A DNA stretch of 64,000 bases, taken from the NCBI RefSeq assembly GCF_001467825.1, contig NZ_LNYK01000007.1, positions 8,020 to 72,019 on the forward strand, read 5' to 3'. Shown here piece by piece: positions 8,586-17,285 of this stretch. A program made the translations under genes and the position numbers. Numbering within the stretch: position 1 is the stretch's first letter; each line of letters starts with the position of its first letter. The notes under the pieces were generated by a model. That model was given only the letters and a program-made list of their open reading frames with translations. It was not told where the DNA came from and made no database searches. The stretch is from Legionella londiniensis (GTDB taxonomy: Bacteria > Pseudomonadota > Gammaproteobacteria > Legionellales > Legionellaceae).

Positions 8586-9604
8586 GGATTGGTTACTGTA
8601 TCTAAAATTTCAATGGCCCGGATTGAACGGACAACCAGGGCAAAACTCGTGTTGGTGAATGTGCGAAATACCATAACTTCTCCAATTCTCTCAGGCGGGA
8701 GCGTGATGCAGTTCGGCGGACATTTGCCGTCAGGAACGCTGACAGGGCGGCTATAAACGCCAAGCACATCACCCGGCTGCAGGCCAGCTGTTTTGCCTTT
8801 ATCGATTACGACGACGAGCCCCACACCGCCTTGTGAATAATCACCCGGCAAATCGATGATGTCTCCCTTGACGCGCGCAGAAGGCGTTTTGGGCTCAAAA
8901 AACAGGTTAAACTCAGGATAATTACGAGGCACGACGCGATCCCTGAGCCTCGTTCCCTGTATGATGTCGGTAAGCACAATGGTTGCGGGGTCTCCTCCTT
9001 GCAATAATTCCGCATAGCCTACCAATGTTACTTTGTAGCCTAAAAAACACTTGGTTTCAGGATGAATGTACTCGCCGCAGGGACGATAAATGGCATAGGC
9101 AAATGTTGTGCCAGGCGGCGGGGGAGGCGGGCACAGATTTTTCACATACGCTTTATCTCCCTGGCTGCCCAGCAAATGCTCGGTTGTGAATGCAATGATA
9201 TACGGGGCATTTTGCAAGCTGTCTTTATCGAGCACCAATGAAGCATCCAAAAAGGGGCGGATATCGGCTAAAGGAATGGGCGGAATAGGGTCTTCAAGCG
9301 GCATGGGGCGCATGTAGGGAGATAATTTGATGGTTCCGTTTGAGAGCACCTGTAAATAGGGATTCTGTTGGTAATAGTGCAATTCCAGTACTGCGCCTGG
9401 GTAGAGGCGGTTTGGATTTTTAATGTGGGGGTTGGCATGCCAGAGCGTCTTCCATTCCCAGGGGTGTGCCAGATAGCGGCTGGCGATTTCCCAAAGGGTG
9501 TCGCCTGGTTGAACCACATAACGCGAAGGCGCGTCTGCTTTGAGCAATACGGCCTCTGCCGTGAATGAAATAACGAGGCAAATAACAAACAGCATGTAGC
9601 GCAT
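8582..9604 (-). CDS. LysM domain peptidoglycan-binding protein
   Basis: 340 residues with a cleavable-looking signal peptide (MRYMLFVICLVISFTAEA). A single LysM domain follows (about 28-75, YVVQPGDTLWEIASRYLAHPWEWKTLW split over the repeat), which binds peptidoglycan glycan. The rest is a periplasmic region with a proline run (CPPPPPPG near 158) and a beta-rich C-terminus. A LysM gene in this place, head to head with def and before dprA, is usual for gammaproteobacteria. Its stop overlaps the dprA start (ATGA). Confidence 0.93.
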   Translation of the reverse strand: MRYMLFVICLVISFTAEAVLLKADAPSRYVVQPGDTLWEIASRYLAHPWEWKTLWHANPHIKNPNRLYPGAVLELHYYQQNPYLQVLSNGTIKLSPYMRPMPLEDPIPPIPLADIRPFLDASLVLDKDSLQNAPYIIAFTTEHLLGSQGDKAYVKNLCPPPPPPGTTFAYAIYRPCGEYIHPETKCFLGYKVTLVGYAELLQGGDPATIVLTDIIQGTRLRDRVVPRNYPEFNLFFEPKTPSARVKGDIIDLPGDYSQGGVGLVVVIDKGKTAGLQPGDVLGVYSRPVSVPDGKCPPNCITLPPERIGEVMVFRTFTNTSFALVVRSIRAIEILDTVTNP

Positions 9605-9953
9605 GCGACCATCCTTGTATTTATGGCTTCATGACAATCAATCAAAAAATGACTAGATACGGGTTGTCAGCCCCGCACGAAGTCTGCCCAATTTATCGAG
9701 GTCTCGCAGGTAAACGCATCTAACATTTGAACATTATTAAGGTTTTTTGCCCACGTGCCTTGTTTTATGCGCGGTATCCAGACGATCTTGAAAAAAAATC
9801 GAAACTGGATTTTGCGCATAAAGCGCGGAGCGTAGGTATTTTGATTCAACAATGCGCTTATAGAAACGTTTACCCTGGAGGCCTGCGCTTTACTTGCGAC
9901 AATATGGTATATTAGCGATAATACCACGCATTTAGTCTTTTTAAACCAGTTTA
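9605..9953. other. Divergent intergenic region between the LysM gene and def
   Basis: 349 bases with no convincing gene. It must hold promoters for both directions; the rightward one is listed separately. No tRNA or repeat was seen. Confidence 0.6.
9894..9922 (+). promoter_or_regulatory. Candidate sigma-70 promoter of def
   Basis: TTGCGA at 9894-9899 and GATAAT at 9917-9922 are spaced by 17 bases and end about 30 bases before the def start. Confidence 0.55.
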
Positions 9954-10469
9954 ATGATGGCAATACGCAAGATTATCTATCTTCCCGATCCAAGATTGCG
10001 GCGGGTTTCCAAAAAAGTAGAAGATTTTGGTGATGGACTGCAAAAGCTCATCGAGGATATGTTTGATACCATGTATGAGGCAAAAGGGGTTGGGCTTGCC
10101 GCTCCTCAAATAGGTATTAATTTGCGCTTGTCTGTGGTTGATGTGATAGGCGATAAGACGCAACAGCTGGTTTTGGCAAATCCTGAAATCATTGCTTCTG
10201 AAGGCAAGGAAGAATATCAGGAGGGTTGCCTGTCTGTGCCGGGCGCCTATGACAAGGTCATCCGTGCCAAAAAAGTGACAATTCGTGCCCAGGATCGATA
10301 TGGAAAATTCTATGAAATGACAGCAGAAGGCCTTTTAGGGGAATGTTTTCAACATGAAATAGATCATCTCAATGGAAAATTGTTTATTGATTTGCTTTCG
10401 CCGATTAAACGGGCCATGGTCAGAAGAAAACTGGATAAATTCAAACGCAATCAACTCCGTAAATCATGA
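9954..10469 (+). CDS. def: Peptide deformylase
   Basis: 171 residues. Removes the formyl group from the initiator Met of new proteins. All three motifs are present: [18 protein letters not shown] (metal-binding Cys) and QHEIDHLNG (two metal-binding His and the catalytic Glu). The start is an ATG pair and either may be used. It is coupled to fmt by a four-base overlap, which joins the enzymes that add and remove the formyl group. Confidence 0.98.
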   Translation: MMAIRKIIYLPDPRLRRVSKKVEDFGDGLQKLIEDMFDTMYEAKGVGLAAPQIGINLRLSVVDVIGDKTQQLVLANPEIIASEGKEEYQEGCLSVPGAYDKVIRAKKVTIRAQDRYGKFYEMTAEGLLGECFQHEIDHLNGKLFIDLLSPIKRAMVRRKLDKFKRNQLRKS

Positions 10470-11410
10470 ACCCGTTACGAATCGTATTTGCCGGCACTCC
10501 GGAATTTGCTTTGCCGAGCCTCAAGGCGCTCGCGGCGACTAAACATCAACTGCTGGCAGTATATACCCAACCGGACAGACCGGCCGGGCGAGGACGGTTG
10601 CTCACCGCATCCCCTGTAAAAGAATGGGCGCTTGCCCATCAGTTAGCCATATATCAACCTTTGAATTTCAGGGATCCCGAAACGGTAGATGAATTAAGGC
10701 AGCTTAAACCCGATGTCATGGTGGTTATAGCTTATGGATTGATTCTTCCGAAAGCCGTTCTTGATGTGCCGCAGTTTGGGTGCATTAACGTCCATGCCTC
10801 CTTGCTTCCGCGCTGGCGCGGAGCTTCGCCAATTCAACATGCTATCTTGCATGGAGATGAGCAAACAGGAATCACTGTCATGCAAATGGATGCAGGCATG
10901 GATACGGGGGACATGTTGATGCAGGCCGAATATACCATCAAGCCAACTGAAACCGCGGGCAGCCTGCATGACCGCCTGGCCAGCCTTGCAGTAATCCCCT
11001 TATTACGCACTTTGGAAGCGCTGGCAGAGCAGAGGGTTAAGCCCATACCCCAAGATAATACCAAGGCAACTTATGCTCCCAAGATCAATAAGCAGGATGC
11101 TTTAATTGACTGGAATCAGCCTGCAATTCTAATAGAACGTCAGATCCGCGCGTTTAACCCTTGGCCTGTGGCTTATACGCATGCCCCTCATGCCATCATC
11201 CGCATCTATGAGGCTGAAGCACTGAAGGAGCCGTGCCGGCAGCCCCCCGGGAAAGTACTCGCAGTGACTAAAGAAGGCCTGCAGATCGCCACAGGCGAGG
11301 GGGTATTGGCAGTTACAAAATTACAATTTCCAGGCAGCAAGGCTTTGCGCGTTTCAGACTGGGTTAATGCCCAAAGCAGCCAATCTCTGCTCGATACGGT
11401 TTTGCGATGA
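10466..11410 (+). CDS. fmt: Methionyl-tRNA formyltransferase
   Basis: 314 residues. Transfers a formyl group from 10-formyltetrahydrofolate to Met-tRNA(fMet). The N-terminal catalytic domain starts [15 protein letters not shown], with [17 protein letters not shown] (Asn, His) and [12 protein letters not shown] (catalytic Asp). The C-terminal domain, from about 205, has the usual tRNA-binding fold ([25 protein letters not shown]). It overlaps def and rsmB by four bases each. Confidence 0.98.
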   Translation: MNPLRIVFAGTPEFALPSLKALAATKHQLLAVYTQPDRPAGRGRLLTASPVKEWALAHQLAIYQPLNFRDPETVDELRQLKPDVMVVIAYGLILPKAVLDVPQFGCINVHASLLPRWRGASPIQHAILHGDEQTGITVMQMDAGMDTGDMLMQAEYTIKPTETAGSLHDRLASLAVIPLLRTLEALAEQRVKPIPQDNTKATYAPKINKQDALIDWNQPAILIERQIRAFNPWPVAYTHAPHAIIRIYEAEALKEPCRQPPGKVLAVTKEGLQIATGEGVLAVTKLQFPGSKALRVSDWVNAQSSQSLLDTVLR

Positions 11411-12681
11411 AGCCCAATGACCGCCTGCAAGCAATAAAAATTCTTTGCAAACTGTTACAAGATAAAACGCCGCTTTACCATCTATTACGCAGAGAGCATT
11501 CTTCATTGGTCAAGGAAATTTGCTTTGGTTTTTGCAGGTATTATTTCAAGCTTGAAGCAATAGCCGACTCCTTGTTAAAAACCCGTCCCAAGGCTCTGGA
11601 AATCTGGGTGAGCATCCTGATTGGCCTATACCAGTTGCGCTATCTGCATATTCCTGATTATGCGGTTGTAAAAGAAACAGTCGACACGCTTTTGCTGTTA
11701 AAAAAGCCTTGGGGGAGAGGTCTTGTTAATGCTGTCTTGCGCAATTACTGCAGACAACAGGGGGAATTAGAGCCAAAGCTCCTGCAAAATGACGCCTATC
11801 GTTATAATCACCCTGCATGGCTGGTGGAGCGCCTTCGCAAAGATTGGCCGAATCATTGGCAGTCTATACTGCAAGCGAATGACAGCCATCCCCCGATGAG
11901 CTTGCGTATTAATTGCAGGCAAACCAATCAGGCTGAATATCTAAAACACCTTGCCGCTAAAGATATTGAGGCTTTAACCCATCCCTGGTCAGATTGCGGC
12001 ATCGTGCTTGGCAAACCTTGCGAAGTCAATGAATTACCGGGATTTTCAGAGGGTATGGTATCGGTACAGGACATCGCAGCCCAGCTTGCAGCCCCCCTGT
12101 TGAATCTGAAGCCTCACTTCCGCGTGCTTGATGCCTGTGCCGCGCCTGGCGGCAAAACCTGCCATATCGCAGAATCAGAATCCAGGCTTCTTGAACTTGT
12201 GGCGCTGGATATTGATGAAAAGCGCCTGGAGCGGGTCCGTGAAAATTTACAGCGTCTAGGCCTTAAGGCGACAGTCACTCAGGGTGACGCGGTAAAACCG
12301 GAAACCTGGTGGGACGGCCAATATTTTGACCGAATCCTTCTGGATGCTCCCTGCTCCGCGACAGGTGTCATCAGGCGCAATCCGGATATCAAATTATTAA
12401 GAAAAGCTTCCGATATTACAGCCGTTGCCAAACGGCAATATGATTTATTGCGCGCTCTGTGGCCTTTGCTGGCAAGCGGCGGACAAATGGTCTATGCCAC
12501 TTGTTCTGTTATCCCTGAAGAAAATGAAGAGCAAATCGCACAATTCGTAAAAGACACAAAAGATTGTCTTTATGTAGAACAAAAGCTTCCATTCGGTATG
12601 GTAACAGGTCATGGCTGGCAAATACTGCCGGGACAAGATAATATGGACGGGTTTTTCTACAGTGTATTAGCAAAAAAATGA
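11407..12681 (+). CDS. rsmB: 16S rRNA m5C967 methyltransferase RsmB
   Basis: 424 residues. Methylates C967 of 16S rRNA using SAM. The N-terminal NusB-like RNA-binding domain (1-150) is followed by the methyltransferase domain: [17 protein letters not shown] binds [22 protein letters not shown] contains one catalytic Cys, and [14 protein letters not shown] contains the other. The length fits E. coli RsmB. It overlaps its neighbours on both sides by four bases, in the conserved def-fmt-rsmB order. Confidence 0.98.
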   Translation: MKPNDRLQAIKILCKLLQDKTPLYHLLRREHSSLVKEICFGFCRYYFKLEAIADSLLKTRPKALEIWVSILIGLYQLRYLHIPDYAVVKETVDTLLLLKKPWGRGLVNAVLRNYCRQQGELEPKLLQNDAYRYNHPAWLVERLRKDWPNHWQSILQANDSHPPMSLRINCRQTNQAEYLKHLAAKDIEALTHPWSDCGIVLGKPCEVNELPGFSEGMVSVQDIAAQLAAPLLNLKPHFRVLDACAAPGGKTCHIAESESRLLELVALDIDEKRLERVRENLQRLGLKATVTQGDAVKPETWWDGQYFDRILLDAPCSATGVIRRNPDIKLLRKASDITAVAKRQYDLLRALWPLLASGGQMVYATCSVIPEENEEQIAQFVKDTKDCLYVEQKLPFGMVTGHGWQILPGQDNMDGFFYSVLAKK

Positions 12682-13430
12682 TTCAGTTGAACTGGCCGTT
12701 AATCATTGTGCTATTTAGCCTGGCTCTCCCCGGGGTATTCATTGCCATTCCGAGGCTGGTCAATTTTCTTCTGCATAAAGCCCAAGCCTCGATGCAAAAG
12801 CGCGTCAACCGCATCGCCGTCATCCAATCTCTTCTCATGATTTTTGTCATGACTATGGCAGGAAGCGTGCTGTCGCGAATTACCGGCCTTGGAGCGCCTG
12901 TAATTCAAACATTCCTTGATTCTGGGGATCTCGGATGGCCTTTGTTGCTAGACAGCTTGTTGCCTTTATTCCTGTTCACCGCTGTCGGTTTATTCATTTT
13001 TTTTGCCATTTACTATGGGTTACTGCCCAGTTTCCTGGATAAGGATACCTATCAATCGATGAGTCAATTGCGCTCTGCTGTTGGCTTGGATGGCTCGATG
13101 TTGTACAGTGGAATCGCAGAAGAACTCATAGTGCGCTGGGGCTTGGTTAATCTGCTCGTTTTTTTCGGCATTTTATTTATAAAAGCGCATCATCCCATGA
13201 TTGTCTGGATAGCAATATTGCTGAGCAGCGTTCTTTACGCATTCAGCCAACTGCCGGTTTATGTTGCTGTCGGCTGTGCTTTTAACCGCCGTTTGATTTA
13301 TGCGTTACTGCTCGCTTATGGTTGGCAGGGATTGCTGTTTGGCCTGATCTTCTGGCAGTATGGAATACTTGCCGCTATGATTGCCCATATGTTGTTTCAT
13401 CTGGGGTGGTGGGTTTATCAAAAGCCATAA
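12678..13430 (+). CDS. CPBP-type intramembrane protease-like protein
   Basis: 250 residues with about seven hydrophobic segments. The sequence GIAEELIVRWGL has the EE-x3-R motif of CPBP (CAAX protease and bacteriocin-processing, Abi) intramembrane metalloproteases, and AHMLFHLGWW near the C-terminus matches the final His motif. The middle motif is less clear (FSQLP instead of the usual F-x3-H), so activity is uncertain. The substrate is unknown. It overlaps rsmB by four bases, and its stop lies 13 bases before the ParB-like gene. Confidence 0.8.
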   Translation: MIQLNWPLIIVLFSLALPGVFIAIPRLVNFLLHKAQASMQKRVNRIAVIQSLLMIFVMTMAGSVLSRITGLGAPVIQTFLDSGDLGWPLLLDSLLPLFLFTAVGLFIFFAIYYGLLPSFLDKDTYQSMSQLRSAVGLDGSMLYSGIAEELIVRWGLVNLLVFFGILFIKAHHPMIVWIAILLSSVLYAFSQLPVYVAVGCAFNRRLIYALLLAYGWQGLLFGLIFWQYGILAAMIAHMLFHLGWWVYQKP

Positions 13431-13443
13431 GTCAAAATGTCAA

Positions 13444-14223
13444 ATGTTCAAATGTCTACCCATTGAGTACCTACAGCGCGGCCAGTACCAGCCTCGAGAA
13501 AGCTTTGATGAGACAGCATTAAAAGAGCTTGCTGCATCCATCCGGGTTCATGGGCTGATTGAGCCGCTGGTGGTCAGAGAAATCGCAACACAAAAGTATG
13601 AGATCATTGCCGGCGAACGCCGCTGGCGTGCGGCTATGCTTGCGGGCTTGAGGGAAGTCCCTTGTTTGATTGGGCAGTATACTGACAAGCAGGCGGCCGC
13701 TGTCACCTTAATTGAAAATATTCAGCGTCAGGATCTGAACCTGTTGGAAGAAGCCAATGCTTATCAGCGTCTTTTAACCGAATTTCATTTCAGCCAGCAA
13801 GAAATAGCCATGATGGTTGGCAAATCCCGAAGTCATATTGCCAATATATTAAGGCTCTTGCATTTAAGTCTGCCCGTTCAAGATTTGTTAAAAAAAAGAG
13901 AGCTGTCTCTGGGGCACGCGCGTATGCTGGTCGGTTTAAGCCCAAAGCATCAAGTGGAAATCGCGGCTGAACTTAAAAAACATGATTGGTCTGTTCGCCA
14001 ACTGGAAGCTAAAATCCGCACACTCAAATCTTCTCTCTCCAAAGGCAAGGAAAGCAGCAAGAATCCTGATCTTATATCCCTGCAAACGATACTTGCCGAG
14101 CAGATTGGCGCGCCTGTGGAAATTTCACTCGAAAGGGGTGCGGGCGGTTGGGTTAAAATCAAATTCTATGATAATGATACTCTATCCGGGCTTCTAGAGC
14201 GTTTAGGCTTAAGGTATGATTAA
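13444..14223 (+). CDS. ParB/Spo0J-like DNA-binding protein, solitary
   Basis: 259 residues from ATG 13444, the first ATG in frame; upstream codons lie inside the CPBP gene. The CTP-binding ParB N-domain is clear: RGQYQPRESFD, GLIEPLVVREI, IAGERRWRAAMLAGL, TLIENIQRQDLNLLEEA. A central helix-turn-helix domain follows (FSQQEIAMMVGKSRSHIANILRLL). The short basic leader (K-RGLGKGLDAL-type) that contacts ParA in chromosomal ParB proteins is absent, and there is no parA beside it. It sits between a membrane protein and dacB, so its role may not be plasmid or chromosome partition. A true parAB pair may exist elsewhere in the genome. Confidence 0.9.
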   Translation: MFKCLPIEYLQRGQYQPRESFDETALKELAASIRVHGLIEPLVVREIATQKYEIIAGERRWRAAMLAGLREVPCLIGQYTDKQAAAVTLIENIQRQDLNLLEEANAYQRLLTEFHFSQQEIAMMVGKSRSHIANILRLLHLSLPVQDLLKKRELSLGHARMLVGLSPKHQVEIAAELKKHDWSVRQLEAKIRTLKSSLSKGKESSKNPDLISLQTILAEQIGAPVEISLERGAGGWVKIKFYDNDTLSGLLERLGLRYD

Positions 14224-14252
14224 TCATGCTAGCTTACTCTTGGAGCTCCCTT

Positions 14253-16055
14253 ATGCAACGGATCTGGTTGGGGTTACTGCTGTTTCTTGTCTCTGTAAAA
14301 TTATGCCTTGCCGGCAATATTCAAAAAGTCATTGATAAGCTCATTAACCAGGTTGACCCAAACATCAATATTGGCGTTGATATTGTTGACTTGAGAACCG
14401 GCGAAAATTTATATCACCGCAATCCCCAAAGAGCCTATATCCCTGCCAGCAATATGAAGCTGTTTTCTGAAGCCGCTGCATTAATGGTTCTTGGGCCGGA
14501 TTATCGCTTTAAAAATCATTTAAGCACCAATGCGGCTGTAATAGAAAATGGTGTTTTGAAGGGCTCTCTATACCTTCATCTGCCGGGAGATCCATCCTTA
14601 AAGCACGACCATATCTATTCCATGCTGGAGCAATTAAATCATTGGGGGATTAAATCGATTGAAGGCAATGTGGTGCTGGTCAGTGCAAACCGCTTCATTA
14701 ACGCCTATGCGCCCGGCTGGATGGTAGAAGATTTAAAATACAGCTACGGCGCGCCACTGGCTCCTGTGATACTGGATGAAAACCGTTTAACGGTTATCAT
14801 CAATCCCACCCATCAAGCGGGGAAGCCTGCTTTAGTCGAATTAAAAGATCAAAATACAAGTCTTTTTGTTAACAATCAGGTAAAAACCAAAAAGAAATCT
14901 GGAAGCTGCGGGATTGATTACCACATGAGCCATGATAACCGCTTAACCGTTCGTGGATGCATCGGGTTAGGCCAGTGGGCGGTGCAGCAGGGAATTGCCA
15001 TTCGCAATCCGCTGCTCTACGCTCAAGAAATCATTAAATTACAGCTTGCAAAACTGCGCATCAAACTAAATGGGGAGGTGGTTCTTGGTTCCTCTCCAAA
15101 AAAGACGATGTTGCTGGCGACTCATCAGTCAAAACCTGTTTCCCAGCTTTTGGCGGACGCTTTAAAACCTTCGGATAACTTGTATGCTGACAGTCTTTAT
15201 TTGCATGCCGCAGCCAAATTACATGGCGGGCCTGCCAACTGGGAACACGCAAAGACCAGTATCAAACAATTTTTACAGCAACAAACCGGTATTGACTTGG
15301 GAAGTGCTGTATTAAACGATGGTTCAGGGCTGTCGCGTTATGATCAGCTAACCCCGCAACAAACCGTGGAGTTGCTGCAGTTTCTCCATGAGCGTTTTCC
15401 ACTCGCCTATGAATTTATTGCAGCCTTGCCGATTGCAGGGTATGACGGTACGTTGCAAAAAAGATTCCGTAAACCCAAACAACAGGGATTGCTGCGAGCG
15501 AAAACTGGAACCATGACGGGTGTTGTAAGCTTATCGGGCTATTTATACACCGCAAACGCACATATTCTTGCCTTTGCCATTTATATTAATGGTACGCCAG
15601 GCAGCCGTTCCGCTGGTGCCGGACGCTATCGTTATCTCATAGATGCCGTATGTGATTATTTCTTAACATATAAACCACAACATCGCGCCGTGAATATGCC
15701 GCAAAACCCGCATGGCCGGGTTGCATTTCAAAACCGGCCAACACAAGCCGAGTTGCAACGCGATAAATATATGCGCTGGCGGAGAATGGAATCAGCCATG
15801 AAAAAGGAACTTGCAGGACAGGCAGTATCAGTTTTATTTCGCGATAATCAACTGGCGCTTTTAGACGATAATGCCGATCCCAATTTGGTCTGGGCCAAGC
15901 TGATTCAGCTTAATCAAAAATACCCCTTTGCAGTAGCGCTGCAAGGAGAACAACCGCCGCGGCAAGTCAGCTCAGCCCCGCTGTTCTTATGGCAGAAAGG
16001 AAAGAGCGCAGAAGCCAGAAGAACCTGGATTATTCATGAAGTGCTGACTTTTTAA
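14253..16055 (+). CDS. dacB: D-alanyl-D-alanine carboxypeptidase/endopeptidase (PBP4 type) with C-terminal extension
   Basis: 600 residues from ATG 14253, chosen over ATG 14226 because GGAG lies 9 bases before it and a signal peptide follows at once (MQRIWLGLLLFLVSVKLCLA). It is a class C penicillin-binding protein acting on periplasmic peptidoglycan: SxxK as SNMK (Ser66, Lys69), SxN as PSDNLYADS, and KTG at 417-419 (LRAKTGTMTG). E. coli PBP4 has about 477 residues. Here about 120 extra residues follow the usual end, starting near QHRAVNMPQNPHG, with a charged helix and a compact final stretch (YPFAVALQGEQPPRQ). The extension has no motif I recognise. Its stop overlaps the cbpM stop from the other strand. 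Confidence 0.95.
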   Translation: MQRIWLGLLLFLVSVKLCLAGNIQKVIDKLINQVDPNINIGVDIVDLRTGENLYHRNPQRAYIPASNMKLFSEAAALMVLGPDYRFKNHLSTNAAVIENGVLKGSLYLHLPGDPSLKHDHIYSMLEQLNHWGIKSIEGNVVLVSANRFINAYAPGWMVEDLKYSYGAPLAPVILDENRLTVIINPTHQAGKPALVELKDQNTSLFVNNQVKTKKKSGSCGIDYHMSHDNRLTVRGCIGLGQWAVQQGIAIRNPLLYAQEIIKLQLAKLRIKLNGEVVLGSSPKKTMLLATHQSKPVSQLLADALKPSDNLYADSLYLHAAAKLHGGPANWEHAKTSIKQFLQQQTGIDLGSAVLNDGSGLSRYDQLTPQQTVELLQFLHERFPLAYEFIAALPIAGYDGTLQKRFRKPKQQGLLRAKTGTMTGVVSLSGYLYTANAHILAFAIYINGTPGSRSAGAGRYRYLIDAVCDYFLTYKPQHRAVNMPQNPHGRVAFQNRPTQAELQRDKYMRWRRMESAMKKELAGQAVSVLFRDNQLALLDDNADPNLVWAKLIQLNQKYPFAVALQGEQPPRQVSSAPLFLWQKGKSAEARRTWIIHEVLTF

Positions 16056-16375
16056 CTGTGATCAATCTGGCGCTGCAAGATACGAAGCTCATCGCGGATT
16101 TGCTGCAGTTCTTCGAGCAAATCCAAAATCACAGCAATCCCGGGGAGGTTAATGCCCAAATCTTCTTTAAGCCGCGCCGCAGATTGAATACGGGATAACA
16201 TGCGATAATCAAACCGCATTTGCTTTATATTTTTGCCCTGAACTTGAATTATTCCATGCTCGATAAGTTCGAACAGCAGTTCTTGCGGCAACTGATATTG
16301 CCTGCACACCTCAAGAAAAGAAATTGTGGTGCTTTCATCTAACAGTGTACCGGTCAGTATTTCTTTATCATCCAT
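16052..16375 (-). CDS. cbpM: Chaperone modulator CbpM
   Basis: 107 residues with a MerR-like winged helix (TISFLEVCRQYQLPQELLFELIEHGIIQ) and a C-terminal coiled coil (ILDLLEELQQIRDELRILQRQI). In E. coli CbpM inhibits the co-chaperone CbpA. It follows cbpA with one base between stop and start, the usual pairing. The 3' end overlaps that of dacB by a few bases. Confidence 0.93.
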   Translation of the reverse strand: MDDKEILTGTLLDESTTISFLEVCRQYQLPQELLFELIEHGIIQVQGKNIKQMRFDYRMLSRIQSAARLKEDLGINLPGIAVILDLLEELQQIRDELRILQRQIDHS

Positions 16376-16376
16376 T

Positions 16377-17258
16377 TTATATCCCTATTTTTTCACGTGG
16401 ATTAAATGGCATTTCATCAGCCATCTTACGATAGAGATCACGCGCAGTATCAGTTGTTGGTTGCGGGATTACAATTTTTAATATGATATATTGATCTCCA
16501 GGGGTGGTGCCCGGTAACCCTCGTTTTTTCAATCTTAATTTCTGGCCGCCCTGTGAGCCCTTGGGAATTTTTAAATCAACCCTGCCTCCCAAGGTTGGTA
16601 CAGAAACTGTAGCTCCAAGCGCTGCTTCCCAGGGCGTAATGGGCAAAGTGAGATAAACATCATTTTCCTTCAGGTCAAATAAAGGATGTTTTTCTATATG
16701 CACGGTGAGATACAAGTCCCCTTTCTTCCCTCCTCTTTTCCCGGGCGCTCCCTGGCCTGGCAAGCGGATTTTCTGACCTGGCTTGACTCCTTTTGGAATT
16801 TTAACGCGAAGCGTTTGGGTACCGCCTTCAGCAGTTGGCAGGGTCAGCTGCTTTACAGTGCCTTGGTATGCGTCTTCCAGACTGATTAGAATACTGCTAT
16901 GGTAATCTGCGCCAGCGGTAGGCGCCTCGCGAAAACCTGCGCCAAAAATTGATTCAAAGAAATCTGGCCCAAAATGAAAAGCCTCTTCTGCCGCACCCCA
17001 ATCTGCTCGTTCTGAGCTGTAGTTGGCTTTTCGGCTAAAATCCCAGTCTCTTATATATTGATCATATGCCTTGCGTTTTTTCGGATCTTTTAAGACTTCA
17101 TATGCCTCGCCTAATTCTTTAAATTTTTCTTCTGCGTTAGGTTCCTGGCTTATGTCCGGATGATACTTGCGCGCAAGTTTTCGATAAGCGGTTTTGATTT
17201 CCGTATCAGTCGCGTCCCGACTGATACCCATAATTTTGTAATAATCTTTTGTATTCAT
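16377..17258 (-). CDS. cbpA: Curved DNA-binding protein / DnaJ-class co-chaperone CbpA
   Basis: 293 residues. N-terminal J domain (about 3-70) with the HPD tripeptide in RKYHPDISQEPN, which stimulates DnaK. A linker follows, and then the two C-terminal substrate-binding DnaJ beta-domains (GTVKQLTLPT, RVKIPKGVKPGQKIRLPGQG, TVSVPTLGGRVDLKIPKGSQ). There is no Cys-rich zinc domain, which separates CbpA from DnaJ. It forms an operon with cbpM. The length matches E. coli CbpA. Confidence 0.96.
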   Translation of the reverse strand: MNTKDYYKIMGISRDATDTEIKTAYRKLARKYHPDISQEPNAEEKFKELGEAYEVLKDPKKRKAYDQYIRDWDFSRKANYSSERADWGAAEEAFHFGPDFFESIFGAGFREAPTAGADYHSSILISLEDAYQGTVKQLTLPTAEGGTQTLRVKIPKGVKPGQKIRLPGQGAPGKRGGKKGDLYLTVHIEKHPLFDLKENDVYLTLPITPWEAALGATVSVPTLGGRVDLKIPKGSQGGQKLRLKKRGLPGTTPGDQYIILKIVIPQPTTDTARDLYRKMADEMPFNPREKIGI

Positions 17259-17285
17259 AGGCGATTCAATTAATGATGAATGTTT

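Noticed and set aside
8983-9317. Overlapping ORFs opposite the LysM gene
   Set aside because: Their length comes from the complementary frame of a real gene, and their composition is implausible.
9727-9915. 62-codon ORF in the LysM/def spacer
   Set aside because: It needs a TTG start without a Shine-Dalgarno and overlaps the probable def promoter.
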